Source: an uncultured OM182 clade bacterium
GTDB lineage: Bacteria > Pseudomonadota > Gammaproteobacteria > Pseudomonadales > Azotimanducaceae
Direction: 5' to 3'
Length of the DNA: 64,000 bases
NCBI GenBank assembly: GCA_905182025.1
Contig: CAJJAA010000027.1
Location: 50,302 to 114,301, forward strand
Shown here: piece after piece, positions 31,391-43,091 of the stretch
How positions within the stretch are numbered: the stretch's first letter is position 1
Layout of the letters: each line of letters starts with the position of its first letter
Program-made: the position numbers and the translations under genes
The notes under the pieces: generated by a model
The model's input: only the letters and a program-made list of their open reading frames with translations
Told to the model about the DNA's origin: nothing
The model's database searches: none

Positions 31391-32017
31391 ATGCGTGTTG
31401 CGATAGTTGATTATGATGCAGGCAATCTGCGAAGCGTTCAGCGAGCCTGCCAAGCGGTAGGGCTGGATGGATTCATTACGGCCTCGCCTGAGGAAGTGTT
31501 AGCGGCGGATAAAATCATCTTCCCCGGTGTTGGCTCTTCAGTAAGCGCAGTCGATACCCTGCACGATCGTGGTTTGTTTGATGTGTTGATCGAAGCTTTT
31601 CATAAAGGAACACCGCTGCTTGGCATCTGTTTGGGTAGCCAGATTGTGCTTGAACATACAGAAGAAGGTGACAAGGATTGTTTGGGTCTTATCGACGGTG
31701 TGGTTGAGCGTTTCGACTTTGCCGATCGCACCTATAAAGTGCCACATATCGGTTGGAACGAAATCAACATTGCTCAGCCTCATCCCTTACTGCGACAGGT
31801 CGAAGATGGTGATGAATTTTATTTTGTTCACTCCTATTTTACTCGTCCGACTCAGCAAGCCAATGTCGTTGCCACGACAGACTACAACATTAATTTCTGT
31901 TCGATTCTGGCAAAGGACAATTTGTTTGCGACTCAATTTCACCTCGAGAAAAGCGGTAGGAAAGGATTGAGCATACTTGCTGAATTTGCGTCATGGGAAG
32001 GAGGTTCAACATGCTGA
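31391..32017 (+). CDS. hisH: Imidazole glycerol phosphate synthase, glutaminase subunit HisH
   Basis: [58 protein letters not shown]. Confidence 0.92.
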   Translation: MRVAIVDYDAGNLRSVQRACQAVGLDGFITASPEEVLAADKIIFPGVGSSVSAVDTLHDRGLFDVLIEAFHKGTPLLGICLGSQIVLEHTEEGDKDCLGLIDGVVERFDFADRTYKVPHIGWNEINIAQPHPLLRQVEDGDEFYFVHSYFTRPTQQANVVATTDYNINFCSILAKDNLFATQFHLEKSGRKGLSILAEFASWEGGSTC

Positions 32018-32790
32018 GTAAACGTATTATTGCCTGTTTGGATGTCAGGAACGGCATGTTGGCGAAGAGTGTTAAGTTTGTTGATACGAAAGACATCGGT
32101 GACCCAGTAGAGAAAGCGCAAGAGTACTATGAAGATGGCTTAGATGAGTTGGTCTTTTATGACATCACCGCCTCCAGTGATGATCGCAACATCATGCTTG
32201 ATGTTGTTGAAGAGGTGGCGAAAAAAGTTTATATCCCATTTTCAGTGGGCGGTGGTGTTCGATCAGTTGAGGACGCGTCAAAACTATTATGGGCCGGTGC
32301 CGAGAAGATCAACGTCAATTCGGCTGCGGTAAAGCGGCCTGAACTAATTGCTGAGTGTGCCCACGCAATAGGTAATCAAAACGTCGTTCTGTCGATGGAT
32401 ATCCTGCGCCGAGAAGAGTGTCGTGAGTTTCCTAGCGGATATGAAGTCGTTATCAATGGTGGTCGCACCCCGATGGGTGTCGATGCTCTGGCCTGGGCCC
32501 TGCAAGGTGAATCATTAGGCGCAGGTGAACTCGTTGTTAACTCGATTGACGCAGACGGAACACGAGAGGGTTATGAAATTAAGCTGACGAGAATGATAGC
32601 TGAAGCGGTATCCATTCCTGTCATTGCTTCCGGCGGTGCAGGAAAGCCGGAACATTTGTATGAAGTCCTAACGGAGGGTAAAGCGGATGCTGCGCTCGTT
32701 GCCTCGATGGTGCACTATGGTGAGTATACCGTCAGTCAACTTAAGCAGTGGCTGCACGACAAGGGTGTAAAGGTTAGGCTGAAGTACTAG
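32011..32790 (+). CDS. hisF: Imidazole glycerol phosphate synthase, cyclase subunit HisF
   Basis: [60 protein letters not shown]. Confidence 0.92.
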   Translation: MLSKRIIACLDVRNGMLAKSVKFVDTKDIGDPVEKAQEYYEDGLDELVFYDITASSDDRNIMLDVVEEVAKKVYIPFSVGGGVRSVEDASKLLWAGAEKINVNSAAVKRPELIAECAHAIGNQNVVLSMDILRREECREFPSGYEVVINGGRTPMGVDALAWALQGESLGAGELVVNSIDADGTREGYEIKLTRMIAEAVSIPVIASGGAGKPEHLYEVLTEGKADAALVASMVHYGEYTVSQLKQWLHDKGVKVRLKY

Positions 32791-32832
32791 TGGGATATTT
32801 AGCAGCGATCGATTTAAGTATGAGAGATCAAA

Positions 32833-33033
32833 ATGAGTGAGGAACGATTCGAATCGTTAGAAACCAAGATCGCTTTTCAGGAAGATCTGATTCAGAAATT
32901 AGACGATGCCTTGTTGGATCAACAGAAACAAATTCTTGACCTACGGATACAGCTGCGGCATGTCTCTAATCAGGTTAAAGATATGGAGAGTTTCACACCC
33001 GACTCTCCTGAACCACCGCCACCTCACTATTGA
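32833..33033 (+). CDS. slyX: SlyX family protein
   Basis: Short coiled coil ERFESLETKIAFQEDLIQKLDDALLDQQKQILDLRIQLRHVSNQV with C-terminal PPPPHY. Confidence 0.85.
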   Translation: MSEERFESLETKIAFQEDLIQKLDDALLDQQKQILDLRIQLRHVSNQVKDMESFTPDSPEPPPPHY

Positions 33034-33093
33034 TCCTGCATACTCAAAGCGCGGATCGACAATACTAATGTTTAGTTCCATTTGGAGATATTT

Positions 33094-34068
33094 ATGAAAG
33101 CTGTGCTTGTTGATCAGGAATCGAATTTATCCTGGGGTGAGGCCGATAGACCCCAAATTAATGCAGATGAAATTCTAGTGAAGGTCCATGCTACGGCGAT
33201 TAACCGTGCAGACTTGATGCAGCGTCGTGGCATGTACCCAGCACCGGCCGGTGCAAGTGAAATTATGGGTCTGGAGTGTGCCGGTGAAGTTGTTGAGATT
33301 GGCGAAAGTGTTTCAAGTTGGAATGTTGGCGACAAGATTTGCGCGTTGTTAGCCGGTGGTGGGTATGCGGAATATGTTGCAATCCCTGCCATTAACGCCA
33401 TGCCTATACCCTCTGGACTATCAATGAATGAGGCGGCAGCCTTGCCCGAAGTCTTTGCGACCGCTTGGCTAAATCTATTTATAGAAGCGGCGCTTGTGCC
33501 AGACGAGAAGGTTATCTTGCATGCGGGAGCAAGCGGTGTTGGTACGGCGGGCATTCAACTTTGTAAGGCATTTGGTAACCCCTGTTTTGTCACGGTTGGT
33601 AACGATGAAAAGTTGGCGGCGTGCATTCAACTTGGTGCGACAGCAGGGAGTAATAGGCATGAGGGTTCGTTTCTAGAAAAGGCAACAGCATTCGCAGACG
33701 GAACCGGTATTAATGTGATTCTGGACCCTGTCGGCGGCGCCTATTTGAATGAAAACTTGCAGCTTCTGTCTGTCGGTGGTCGGCTTGTTTTAATCGGCTT
33801 AATGGGTGGCAGCAAGGTCGAGATGGAATTGGCAATGCTAATGATGAAGCGAACAAGGATTATAGGTTCGACTTTGCGGGCACGATCACCGCTAGAAAAA
33901 GCCGTCGTTTTAGATCAATTAGTTGACAGGGTTTGGCCAAAGATAGCTTCAGGTGAAATCAAACCTATCGTCGATACCGTGCTACCGATTGCGTCTGTTG
34001 AAGATGCGCACGCACTTGTTGCCTCAGACAAAACAATAGGCAAAGTCATTTTGTCGGTAGACGTCTAA
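33094..34068 (+). CDS. NAD(P)H-quinone oxidoreductase (zinc-independent MDR, PIG3-like)
   Basis: ATAINRADLMQRRGMYPAPAGASEIMGLECAGEVVEIG; HAGASGVGTAGIQL. Confidence 0.9.
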   Translation: MKAVLVDQESNLSWGEADRPQINADEILVKVHATAINRADLMQRRGMYPAPAGASEIMGLECAGEVVEIGESVSSWNVGDKICALLAGGGYAEYVAIPAINAMPIPSGLSMNEAAALPEVFATAWLNLFIEAALVPDEKVILHAGASGVGTAGIQLCKAFGNPCFVTVGNDEKLAACIQLGATAGSNRHEGSFLEKATAFADGTGINVILDPVGGAYLNENLQLLSVGGRLVLIGLMGGSKVEMELAMLMMKRTRIIGSTLRARSPLEKAVVLDQLVDRVWPKIASGEIKPIVDTVLPIASVEDAHALVASDKTIGKVILSVDV

Positions 34069-34170
34069 GTCTGCGCTGATTTGCTTTGACCTAATTGAGC
34101 CTGCGAGAATGTATGGAACGTTCAGGTAGTGCTGATTGCGCTTTAAGATAGAAGCGAAGTACGCTGAGGT

Positions 34171-34389
34171 TTATTCGACCTCAGCTACATCTTCTGCTTG
34201 GAAGCCTTTGTCGGTTTCTGATAAATCATATTCGACTTGAGCACCTTGCTTTAATGTACGATAACCTTCGCCACGAATAGACCGAAAATGGACGAAAATA
34301 TCATCACCTGATTCTCTTTCGATGAACCCGAAACCCTTGGCGTCGTTGAACCACTTCACGGTCCCTGTCTGTCGCTCCGACATGGCCAA
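34171..34389 (-). CDS. Cold-shock domain protein
   Basis: [31 protein letters not shown]. Confidence 0.95.
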   Translation of the reverse strand: MAMSERQTGTVKWFNDAKGFGFIERESGDDIFVHFRSIRGEGYRTLKQGAQVEYDLSETDKGFQAEDVAEVE

Positions 34390-34637
34390 TACCCTCTTTT
34401 ATCTCTTATTATTATAAATGCTATTTATTGTTATAGCTTAGTCCTGATGATTTAACTCAGGAATAACTGATTAAGCAAAAATAGTAAGGTGGGCGCAAGG
34501 GTTAATATTGGAAAAAAGCCGTTAAGTTATAAAAATATGCGTATGAAAGGGCATTACCGCCTTCATAGTAAGTCAGGCTGATAGTCCGGCGAAGTACAAT
34601 AAACGAGAGTGATTTAAGCGCCGATTATCCCGGTCAA

Positions 34638-37406
34638 CTAAAGGTCTTCAATTTTTCGCTTTTGGTCGCGAAGTTGTGTAATTGCGGAGCCAAGCTCGAT
34701 GACCTTATCCTTCTCCTTTTGAACAACTTCGGCAGGTGCTTTAGCAACGAAGCCCGGGTTGTTGATCTTACCTTCAGCCCGTTGCTTATCCTTCTCTTTG
34801 CGATCAATTTCCTTATCGAGTCGCTGGATCTCAGCATCCTTATCAATTAGCCCACTCATTGGCACGAGGACTTGCATGTCGCCTACCAGCGAGGTGGCCG
34901 ATACGGGTGCCTGCGCGTCGGCTTCTAGCCAAGTAAGACTTTCCGGCTTAATGAGAAATTGTAGAAGTGACTCGTTGTGTTCAAGTCGCGACTTATCTAC
35001 TGCATTCCCATTTTGGAATAACACCGGGATCTGCTTGGCGAAAGAGATATCCATTTCGCCTCGAATATTACGGGTTGCGGTGACGACGGACTTTATCCAT
35101 GCCACCTCAGCCTCCACTTCCACGTCGATCAAAGACGTATCTTGTTCGGGGAAAGGCTGCAGCATAATCGTCGCTCCGCTGTCACGAACGCCGGCGGGTA
35201 TTTGCTGCCAAATTTCTTCTGTCATGAAGGGTAGGAACGGATGGGACAGTCGCAGTACTGTTTCCAGTGTTGTTAATAAAGTACGTCTTGTACCAAGTAG
35301 CGATTCAGCGCTTGAATCTTCGCTATTTAATATCGGTTTGCTTAACTCTAGGTACCAGTCACAAAATTGATCCCAAACGAACTCATATATCGCTTTTGCG
35401 GCCAGGTCATATCGATGAGTCTCCATCGCAAGATTGACTGCGCCGATGGTTCGCTGCAGTTCCGACGTGATCCAACGATCAACAACGTTGATATTGGCAT
35501 CCGCTGTCATGAAATTATCATCAACGTGCTCGAGCGTGTTCATAAACGCAAAATTAGACGCGTTCCAAAGCTTGTTGCAGAAATTTCGATAGCCGTCGAC
35601 GCGATTCATATCGAATCGAATTGTGCGGCTTCGAGTGGCAATCGAATAGAACGTGAATCTCAGAGCGTCGGTGCCATAGGCTGATATGCCGTCCGGAAAT
35701 TCCTTGCGAGTTGATTTTTCAATTTTCTTCGCCATCTTCGGCTGCAACATGTTCGCTGTGCGTTTTGCGACGAGCTCTTCAAGACCGATGCCGTCGATGA
35801 TGTCGAGTGGGTCAAGACCATTTCCCTTCGATTTAGACATCTTTTGGCCTTCGGCATCGGTAACCAAACCGGTGACATAGACCATTTTAAATGGAACCTC
35901 GTCCATGAACTTTAACGTCATCATGATCATTCGAGAGACCCAAAATGTAATGATGTCGTGTCCAGTCACCATGACGTCGGTAGAATGAAACGTTTCGAGG
36001 TCTTCGGTCTTGTCTGGCCAGCCGAGTGTAGAGAAGGTCCACAAAGCGGAAGAGAACCACGTGTCCAGCACATCCTCGTCCTGACGCAGTGCGTACTCGT
36101 CTGTCAGGTTGTGATTTTTCCGCACTTCTGCTTCGCTTCGACCGACGTAAACATTGCCTGCCTCGTCATACCAGGCAGGTATACGATGCCCCCACCATTG
36201 TTGTCTTGATATACACCAGTCTTGAATGTCGCGCATCCATGAGTAGTAGGTGTTTTCGTAATTCTTTGGAACAAACTCAATATCACCATTCTCTACCGCT
36301 GCAATTGCAGGTTCTGCCAGGGGCTTGGCTTTTACGAACCACTGGTCACTGAGATAGGGTTCAACCACAACGCCAGATTTCTCGCCCCGAGGCACCATCA
36401 TTTTATGGTCTTCGATTTTCTCTAGTAGGCCAAGCGCCTCTAAATCGGCAACGACCATCTTGCGTGCGTCGTAACGATCGAGTCCTTGGTACTTAAGTGG
36501 AACGGCATCATTGAGTGAAGCATCGTCATTTAAAATATTGATCAGTTCTAGATCGTTGCGACGACCGACATCATAGTCATTGAAATCATGTGCGGGTGTG
36601 ATCTTTACGCAACCTGTGCCAAATTCTTGATCGACATAATGATCGGCGATGACGGGAATTGTTCGATCCGTTAGTGGCAACGCAACACGCTTCCCAACTA
36701 AGGCTTTGTATCTTTCATCATCAGGGTGAACAGCAACCGCTGTGTCGCCCAGCATGGTTTCGGGTCGGGTCGTTGCGACCACAAGAAATTGTCCAGGGTT
36801 ATCAACCAGGGGGTATTTGAAGTGCCACAGGTGACCGTTTTCTTCCTCGGATTCAACCTCAAGGTCAGAGATGGATGTTTTTAATACCGGGTCCCAATTG
36901 ACTAAGCGCTTACCGCGATAAATCAGACCATCTTCATGTAGGCGCACGAAAACTTCTAGAACCGCTTTGGATAGACCTTCATCGAGGGTAAAGCGTTCAG
37001 TTTCCCAGTGTAACGACGCGCCTAAACGACGGAGTTGTTTTGAGATACTACCGCCGGATTCTTCTTTCCATTCCCAGGCTTTTTCAAGAAATGCTTCTCG
37101 ACCTAGATCGGACGGTTTGACACCCTGTGCTGCGAGTTTTTCTGTCACCAGCATTTGTGTGGAAATACCAGCGTGATCGGTGCCCATCTGCCACAAGGTT
37201 CTATCGCCTTTCATTCGGCGATAACGAATAAGTGAGTCGACGAGACTGTGTTGGAATGCATGTCCCATATGCAATGTCCCCGTCACGTTAGGCGGTGGAA
37301 TCGCAATCGAGAATGGTTGGCCATTGCCTGAAGGTGCAAAGTAATTAGCAGCTTCCCATTTTTCATACCAGGCTGTTTCAATATCCTGCGGTTGGTATTT
37401 GTTCAT
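34638..37406 (-). CDS. valS: Valyl-tRNA synthetase
   Basis: [15 protein letters not shown] and [14 protein letters not shown] signature motifs, C-terminal coiled coil. Confidence 0.97.
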   Translation of the reverse strand: MNKYQPQDIETAWYEKWEAANYFAPSGNGQPFSIAIPPPNVTGTLHMGHAFQHSLVDSLIRYRRMKGDRTLWQMGTDHAGISTQMLVTEKLAAQGVKPSDLGREAFLEKAWEWKEESGGSISKQLRRLGASLHWETERFTLDEGLSKAVLEVFVRLHEDGLIYRGKRLVNWDPVLKTSISDLEVESEEENGHLWHFKYPLVDNPGQFLVVATTRPETMLGDTAVAVHPDDERYKALVGKRVALPLTDRTIPVIADHYVDQEFGTGCVKITPAHDFNDYDVGRRNDLELINILNDDASLNDAVPLKYQGLDRYDARKMVVADLEALGLLEKIEDHKMMVPRGEKSGVVVEPYLSDQWFVKAKPLAEPAIAAVENGDIEFVPKNYENTYYSWMRDIQDWCISRQQWWGHRIPAWYDEAGNVYVGRSEAEVRKNHNLTDEYALRQDEDVLDTWFSSALWTFSTLGWPDKTEDLETFHSTDVMVTGHDIITFWVSRMIMMTLKFMDEVPFKMVYVTGLVTDAEGQKMSKSKGNGLDPLDIIDGIGLEELVAKRTANMLQPKMAKKIEKSTRKEFPDGISAYGTDALRFTFYSIATRSRTIRFDMNRVDGYRNFCNKLWNASNFAFMNTLEHVDDNFMTADANINVVDRWITSELQRTIGAVNLAMETHRYDLAAKAIYEFVWDQFCDWYLELSKPILNSEDSSAESLLGTRRTLLTTLETVLRLSHPFLPFMTEEIWQQIPAGVRDSGATIMLQPFPEQDTSLIDVEVEAEVAWIKSVVTATRNIRGEMDISFAKQIPVLFQNGNAVDKSRLEHNESLLQFLIKPESLTWLEADAQAPVSATSLVGDMQVLVPMSGLIDKDAEIQRLDKEIDRKEKDKQRAEGKINNPGFVAKAPAEVVQKEKDKVIELGSAITQLRDQKRKIEDL

Positions 37407-37604
37407 ACTTTCTTCAATTTAACAGACTCAGCGGAAGCGGAATTATACACAGATTCTTGCCTCCCGTAGGCGAACCGGCAGTGTCATTTATCTCGGTGAT
37501 GCTGCAGGTGAACTTCATGTCTAGTTTCGCTAAACCGCTTTTTCGAGTGTTTGTTCTACAGCGGTTTTTTCAGCGAACTGTCGATTGTGTGTTGATGGCT
37601 TTTC

Positions 37605-38156
37605 TTATTCTTTCTTGGAATCGCCTTGACCGGTGTCAAGTTCGTCGAGAAGGGTGGTTAGTTCATCTTTAAGTCTGCGCACGATTTCTGTTGAATACTC
37701 TTCAACTAAAGCGTCCACCACCTGCGAAGCCTGTGCTTTTACCTTGGTCTTTTTGCCATCAATATCATGCGCCTGATATTGCGCGGAAAGTGGCCCAAGT
37801 GTTGCTGTTTCTGGTGTGCCGCCGAACAAGTCGGTAGGCCTGGGTACTGATTCACCGGGTCCGAGGCTGGGCTTTGGTTTCTTTGTTGTTACTTTTAATG
37901 GCAGGCTGGTGTTGAACACAATATTGTCGAGTAAAGGGACTTGAGACGGCGCTGAGACTTCGTTGCGATGCGTGCTGGAGGTTTGTTTGATTTCGTTTTG
38001 GTCAGTCGATTCAGGATCAACATGCCTATTGCCTTTGCCAGGCTCGGTTAAGGTGTCGGCATCATTGAGCGTCGTGTCCTGCCCAATCATACCTTGGTCA
38101 GTAGCGTTGGCAGAATTAGCGTCAGTGTCTTCAGTGTCTTTAGTGTTCATAGTCAT
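37605..38156 (-). CDS. Hypothetical acidic protein between holC and valS
   Basis: Intact ORF in conserved operon position; low-complexity Asp/Thr-rich N-terminus. Confidence 0.55.
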   Translation of the reverse strand: MTMNTKDTEDTDANSANATDQGMIGQDTTLNDADTLTEPGKGNRHVDPESTDQNEIKQTSSTHRNEVSAPSQVPLLDNIVFNTSLPLKVTTKKPKPSLGPGESVPRPTDLFGGTPETATLGPLSAQYQAHDIDGKKTKVKAQASQVVDALVEEYSTEIVRRLKDELTTLLDELDTGQGDSKKE

Positions 38157-38220
38157 CTATGTTGATTGTTTATATGTCTGAATTTACTTTTAGTACCTAA
38201 TATCGCGTTTATGTGATGCC

Positions 38221-38655
38221 CTACTTTGATTTCATGGCGTGATAGGCAAGTGGGTAACCCCGATCTTTGTAAAATTTATAATTGATTCTGGCGGCGTCTC
38301 GCTTTGTGTCATCCAAGGGCACAACTTCGGCGACCCGCGAGAAGCGACTAAAGAAATCAGGGACTACACCCGATAGGTTAACGAGAATATCCTGATGACC
38401 CGGTTCGGCTTGGTGCGAGATCTTCACGGCAAGTCCATCGTCGGCATATTCTGCCTCGTTAGCGCAATGTGCATGAGGGATGAAGCGATCTTCTCGAAAA
38501 GCCCAGAGTAAACTGTCCAATTCCTGAGACTGTTCAACATTCTCGGTGTGAATATGAATTTTATGCCCGAGATGAAAAATTTTGTCGATAAGTCGACAGG
38601 TGAACTGCAGTGCCGGTTCATCGCTTTCAATCTGATAAAAATCAATCTTAGTCAT
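38221..38655 (-). CDS. holC: DNA polymerase III chi subunit
   Basis: KIDFYQIESDEPALQFTCRLIDKIFHLGHKIHIH...LDSLLWAFREDRFIPHAHC; between pepA and valS. Confidence 0.92.
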   Translation of the reverse strand: MTKIDFYQIESDEPALQFTCRLIDKIFHLGHKIHIHTENVEQSQELDSLLWAFREDRFIPHAHCANEAEYADDGLAVKISHQAEPGHQDILVNLSGVVPDFFSRFSRVAEVVPLDDTKRDAARINYKFYKDRGYPLAYHAMKSK

Positions 38656-38727
38656 CTATTTCTCAATTAGAGTCGCTCTGTCTCCGAGCGACTCCTCAAC
38701 TAGGCTTTGAGTGCTTTGCAACAGCGT

Positions 38728-40230
38728 CTACTTCGACTCAGCAACTCGATCCATCAGATATTGAACTAATAATCCAACGGGACGACCAGTCGACCCTTTG
38801 GTTGTTGTGCCGCCTTTAAATGCGCTACCCGCTATGTCCAAGTGAGCCCAACGGTACTTTTTTGTAAATCTTGAAAGAAAGCAGGCGGCGGTGATAGACC
38901 CAGCTTGTGGCCCGCCAATATTCGCCATATCGGCGAATGCGCTGTTAATCTGCGGTTGATACTCATCCCACAAAGGCATACGCCAGACTCGGTCGAGGCT
39001 GTCTTCACCTGCTTCGGTAATGTCTTGCGCAAGCTTGTCATCGTTCGCATACAAAGCAGACGCATGTGAACCCAGGGCAACGACGCAAGCGCCTGTCAGC
39101 GTTGCGACATCGATCACAGTTTCGGGGTCAAATTTATCAACATAGGTCAATGCATCACACAGAACCAGTCTGCCTTCCGCATCCGTATTCAATACTTCAA
39201 TCGTCTGCCCGGACATACTGGTGACAATATCGCCGGGACGCGTGGCTCGATCTGAAGGCATATTCTCAGCGGCGGCTATGACAGCGATAATATTTATGGG
39301 CAGATTTTGCTCCGCTACCGTTTTCATCGCCCCCATCACGCTGGCTGCACCGCACATATCATAAATCATGTCGTACATAGTGCCTGCCGACTTAAGACTG
39401 ATGCCGCCGGTGTCAAAAGTGATACCTTTGCCGACGAGTACGTGTGGCTTAGCCTTGGCTTTGCCGCCCTTATGCTGAATAACAATCAGTTTTGATGGTT
39501 CCGCGCTGCCGTGACCAACAGACAGTAGTGAGCCCATGCCGAGCTTTTGCATTTCTTTTTCGTCGAGAACCTTGCAGGTTAAACTTTTATAAGCCTTGGC
39601 AAGCTTCTTTGATTCGTCCGCCAGGTAGGTGGGTGTGCAGATGTTGCCAGGCAAATTACCTAAATCTTTGGCGAAGCTAATGCCCATTCCTATTGCACTG
39701 CCGTCCGCCAGCGCCGCTTTCGCAGCCGCATTCGATTTTTTGTCGGCAACGTAGACATCAACACTCTGCAGTGCATTGTCTGACGCCGGTGGTTTACCCT
39801 TTAGACGGGTGAGGCTGTAGTTGCCCGAAGTAAATGCTTCTGCCAGTCGCCGAGTTTTCCAGGCTAGGTCATTTTTACCCGCGCCTGTTTCAGTGAGGCA
39901 ACACAATGCACTTATTGCAGAGGATTTTTTTAGCGTCGCAACCGCGGCCTTTAACATTTGAAGGTAACGGGCGCCGGTGGCCCCGTTGATGTCGCCGCAG
40001 CCAACCAACATGACTCTTGGCGCGTTGATTCCGGGCACATCATGAAGCATTAGCGTTTGGCCGGCTTTACCGCTAATGTCGCCACGGCCGATCACTTTCT
40101 TCAAATAACCTTTGCTGGCTTTATCAAAGAGCTTGGCGGTGTCGCTTAATTTGTTATTTTCATAGATACCGACCAGAACACATTGGGTACGTGTTTTTGC
40201 AGGATTTCCAGAACTTGTGCTGAATTGCAT
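38728..40230 (-). CDS. pepA: Leucyl aminopeptidase (M17)
   Basis: VGKGITFDTGGISLK, NTDAEGRLVLCDALTY. Confidence 0.96.
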   Translation of the reverse strand: MQFSTSSGNPAKTRTQCVLVGIYENNKLSDTAKLFDKASKGYLKKVIGRGDISGKAGQTLMLHDVPGINAPRVMLVGCGDINGATGARYLQMLKAAVATLKKSSAISALCCLTETGAGKNDLAWKTRRLAEAFTSGNYSLTRLKGKPPASDNALQSVDVYVADKKSNAAAKAALADGSAIGMGISFAKDLGNLPGNICTPTYLADESKKLAKAYKSLTCKVLDEKEMQKLGMGSLLSVGHGSAEPSKLIVIQHKGGKAKAKPHVLVGKGITFDTGGISLKSAGTMYDMIYDMCGAASVMGAMKTVAEQNLPINIIAVIAAAENMPSDRATRPGDIVTSMSGQTIEVLNTDAEGRLVLCDALTYVDKFDPETVIDVATLTGACVVALGSHASALYANDDKLAQDITEAGEDSLDRVWRMPLWDEYQPQINSAFADMANIGGPQAGSITAACFLSRFTKKYRWAHLDIAGSAFKGGTTTKGSTGRPVGLLVQYLMDRVAESK

Positions 40231-40323
40231 GCAAACTCCTAAAGACTTTGGGTTGAGTGAAGGGATAATATAACGCTTCTGGCCGTTAGGGTCACATCAC
40301 TGTAAAAAAAGCGATAATTTTCT

Positions 40324-41433
40324 TTGATTCTGTATCGATATTTGGCAAAAGAAGTTTTCTCAAGCATGTTGGCAATCACGCTGGTTGTCCTCGTTATTTC
40401 GATGGGTTGGCGATTTAGTGGTTATCTGGATCAGGCCGCTGAAGGCACGTTAACCGAAGATATTCTTTTTTTGATCATGGCCTATCGACTGCCCGGTTTT
40501 CTTGAGTTGATACTCCCCATCAGTTTCTTCCTATCGATTATGTTGACCTATGGTCGCATGCACGCCGATAGTGAAATGGTCGTCTTGGAGTCGACAGGTA
40601 TGAGCCCGCGTCGGCTGGTGATGATGACGATGGGACTCGCCTTGATTGTGATGCTGCTGACAGCAATGTTTAGCCTTTGGTTGAAACCAGCGGGCGAGGC
40701 TGAAGTCGAAATGCTTTTTGCCGATCAACGTAACCTGACAGAGTTCGATATGCTTGCGCCGGGTCGCTTTCAAAATCTCCGGTCAGGCAAACGCGTGACC
40801 TATGCCGAAGACATTGAAGATCAAGGCACAATGCGCGGTGTTTTCATCAATGAGACGGAAGGTAGTGACACGCGTTTTGACGTAACCAAGAGTGTGACCG
40901 TCAAGGCGCAAAGTGGCGAAACACTGATTGATAGTGGCGGTAATCGATTCCTCGTTCTGAAAAATGGTACGCGAGTCACCGGCCGACCCGGTAAACTCGA
41001 CTTTCAAACCATCGAATATGAGGAGTATGGTCAACTCATCCAAAAGGAGCAGGCCGAGCAGAGGCGGCGCAAACGCACTGCGATTTCAACGAGCACGTTG
41101 TTGGACGAACCAACCTTAAGAAACGTATCTGAGTTCCATTGGCGTATTTCGATTGTACTTGCCGTACCGCTGATTGGCTTAATGGCGATTCCCTTAAGTA
41201 AGGTCAATGCAAGGCAAGGGCGCTTGTCCCGCTTGGTCCCAGGCATGCTTTTGTGCTTTCTTTATATTGTTGGCTTGTCTGCTGCCAGATCAGCTTTGGA
41301 GAGGGGACAGACGCCTGAATCGGCAGGGTTGTGGTGGGTTCACGGCATCGCTATTTGTATCGTTGTAGGGCTTTACTACCTTGATGATCTAGGCGAATGG
41401 CTCGCTCGGTTGAGACGGAGTCCGAGATCATGA
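40324..41433 (+). CDS. lptF: LPS export permease LptF (TTG start)
   Basis: MILYRYLAKEVFSSMLAITLVVLVI; divergent from pepA and followed by lptG. Confidence 0.92.
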   Translation: MILYRYLAKEVFSSMLAITLVVLVISMGWRFSGYLDQAAEGTLTEDILFLIMAYRLPGFLELILPISFFLSIMLTYGRMHADSEMVVLESTGMSPRRLVMMTMGLALIVMLLTAMFSLWLKPAGEAEVEMLFADQRNLTEFDMLAPGRFQNLRSGKRVTYAEDIEDQGTMRGVFINETEGSDTRFDVTKSVTVKAQSGETLIDSGGNRFLVLKNGTRVTGRPGKLDFQTIEYEEYGQLIQKEQAEQRRRKRTAISTSTLLDEPTLRNVSEFHWRISIVLAVPLIGLMAIPLSKVNARQGRLSRLVPGMLLCFLYIVGLSAARSALERGQTPESAGLWWVHGIAICIVVGLYYLDDLGEWLARLRRSPRS

Positions 41434-42509
41434 AGCAAATTAATTATTATATTATCTCGACAATAGCCGCGACCATGGGACTCGCCATCGTAGGCTTGGT
41501 TGGTATCCTGAGTGTCTTCAGTCTGTTAGATCAAATTGAAGATCTTCGCAATAACTACACCATCTTTGCGGCGATGTTATTCGTACTCTACAGCGTTCCG
41601 TCGATTTTTTGTGACGTCATTCCCTATGCCGCACTCATTGGATGTTTGGCCGGGCTGGGCATGATGGCAAGTAGCAGTGAGTTGATTGTGATGCGTGCAG
41701 CGGGCATTTCAACCTGGGCAATCTGTTGGAATGCGATGAAGCCTGCCTTGTTATTGGTTGTTGTTAGTCTTTATTTGGGTGAGTACATTTTGCCAAGTAT
41801 CGAGAAGTCTGCTCGAGTCGCCCGAGAACAAGCCATGTCGACTGACGGGAAAATGTCGACTGAGTTTGGCTTTTGGTATCGCGAAGCGACTGTCTATATG
41901 CATTTTGGTGAAGTGACTCAAACTGGCGTGATTAATGGCGTCAGTCACTATTTCTACGACGAGAACAATGATCTTACTCGGAGCCTCTTTGCAGAACGGG
42001 CGGTGTTTCATGATGTGCGACAAACAGAGCAATACTGGTTACTTGAGGACGTATCGGTAACGCATATTGGTGATGATGGGGTCCAGGTGTCGAAATTTGC
42101 CAGCCAACGCTGGGAAACTGATTTAACGCCGGAGCTCATAAGTTCGGAGGTTTTAGTCAAGCCCGAGAAGATGTCGATCGCGGAACTCAATGTGAAGATT
42201 GATTACATGCAGGAACAAGGTTTGAATAGCGGTAAATTTGAGTTGGGGTTTTGGCGCAAAGTACTGCAACCCCTTGCAACCATAGCGTTAGTTTTTGTGG
42301 CGATCTCCTTTGTCTTCGGTCCTTTAAGAGAAGCGACAATGGGTATGCGTGTCATCAGCGGTTTGGTGATTGGCATTATGTTTAAGTTTTTTCAGGATCT
42401 GTTATCACCGGCAAGTTTGGTTTTCGGTTTCGAACCAATTATAGCCATACTCTTGCCGATAGTGGTTTGCGCTGTGGCGGGTTATATCCTGCTGCGGCGT
42501 GCAGGCTAG
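41430..42509 (+). CDS. lptG: LPS export permease LptG
   Basis: NYYIISTIAATMGLAIVGLVGI...ELGFWRKVLQPLATIALVFVAISFVFGPLR. Confidence 0.92.
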   Translation: MKQINYYIISTIAATMGLAIVGLVGILSVFSLLDQIEDLRNNYTIFAAMLFVLYSVPSIFCDVIPYAALIGCLAGLGMMASSSELIVMRAAGISTWAICWNAMKPALLLVVVSLYLGEYILPSIEKSARVAREQAMSTDGKMSTEFGFWYREATVYMHFGEVTQTGVINGVSHYFYDENNDLTRSLFAERAVFHDVRQTEQYWLLEDVSVTHIGDDGVQVSKFASQRWETDLTPELISSEVLVKPEKMSIAELNVKIDYMQEQGLNSGKFELGFWRKVLQPLATIALVFVAISFVFGPLREATMGMRVISGLVIGIMFKFFQDLLSPASLVFGFEPIIAILLPIVVCAVAGYILLRRAG

Positions 42510-42555
42510 CGATGCCGGGTTGCAACTTACTGTGATTTTACAAGTGGGCTCAATG

Positions 42556-43005
42556 TTACGGCTGGATTTCTGACTCATATGGTTTGGAACCAAGGTAAAC
42601 CACGCGCGTTCGCGCCCATCGGTCATGTAATGCTAGCCGTTTTGGGTCAACCAAGATCCATAGCAGTCCCGGTAGCACAAGCGTCAACGTTGCCATCACA
42701 AAATGTAATGTACCTTTGGCGATATCGACCATCTCGCCGTTTTCGTCAACCAGACGAATCTTCCACACCTGCATGCCAAGGCTTTGGCCTTTCATGCGCC
42801 AGAAGTAGATATAAAATAAGTAAATCTCAACGTATAGCGTCAATTGCAGGGGCAATCCGACCACCGCTTCACCTTCGTTAAAACCGGCAACAAAGACGCC
42901 CACGGTTAGCATCCATAATGCAACGATCAGGAAACCATCGTAGAGGATGGCGGCGAAACGTCGAATGAGACTAGCATTTGGGTATTGATTAGACACAGTA
43001 GGCAT
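42556..43005 (-). CDS. RDD family membrane protein
   Basis: ASLIRRFAAILYDGFLIVALWML...GQSLGMQVWKIRLVDENG...LHDRWARTRVV. Confidence 0.9.
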   Translation of the reverse strand: MPTVSNQYPNASLIRRFAAILYDGFLIVALWMLTVGVFVAGFNEGEAVVGLPLQLTLYVEIYLFYIYFWRMKGQSLGMQVWKIRLVDENGEMVDIAKGTLHFVMATLTLVLPGLLWILVDPKRLALHDRWARTRVVYLGSKPYESEIQP

Positions 43006-43091
43006 ACATCGTTTTCAGAGGCGGACATGATAGCAGAATTCGCCGGCGGGATTTATCTTAGGTTGGCAATAGTGGTTCAGCGCAACCCAAT

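Noticed and set aside
33540-33660. Repeated GCATTCAACTT words inside the quinone oxidoreductase gene
   Set aside because: Short coincidence in a normal coding region (GIQLCK / CIQLGA); no evidence of duplication.
34638-34846. ORF 34634..34846 and plus-strand ORFs 34662..37176 over valS
   Set aside because: Overlap the valS coding frame; composition consistent with shadow ORFs.
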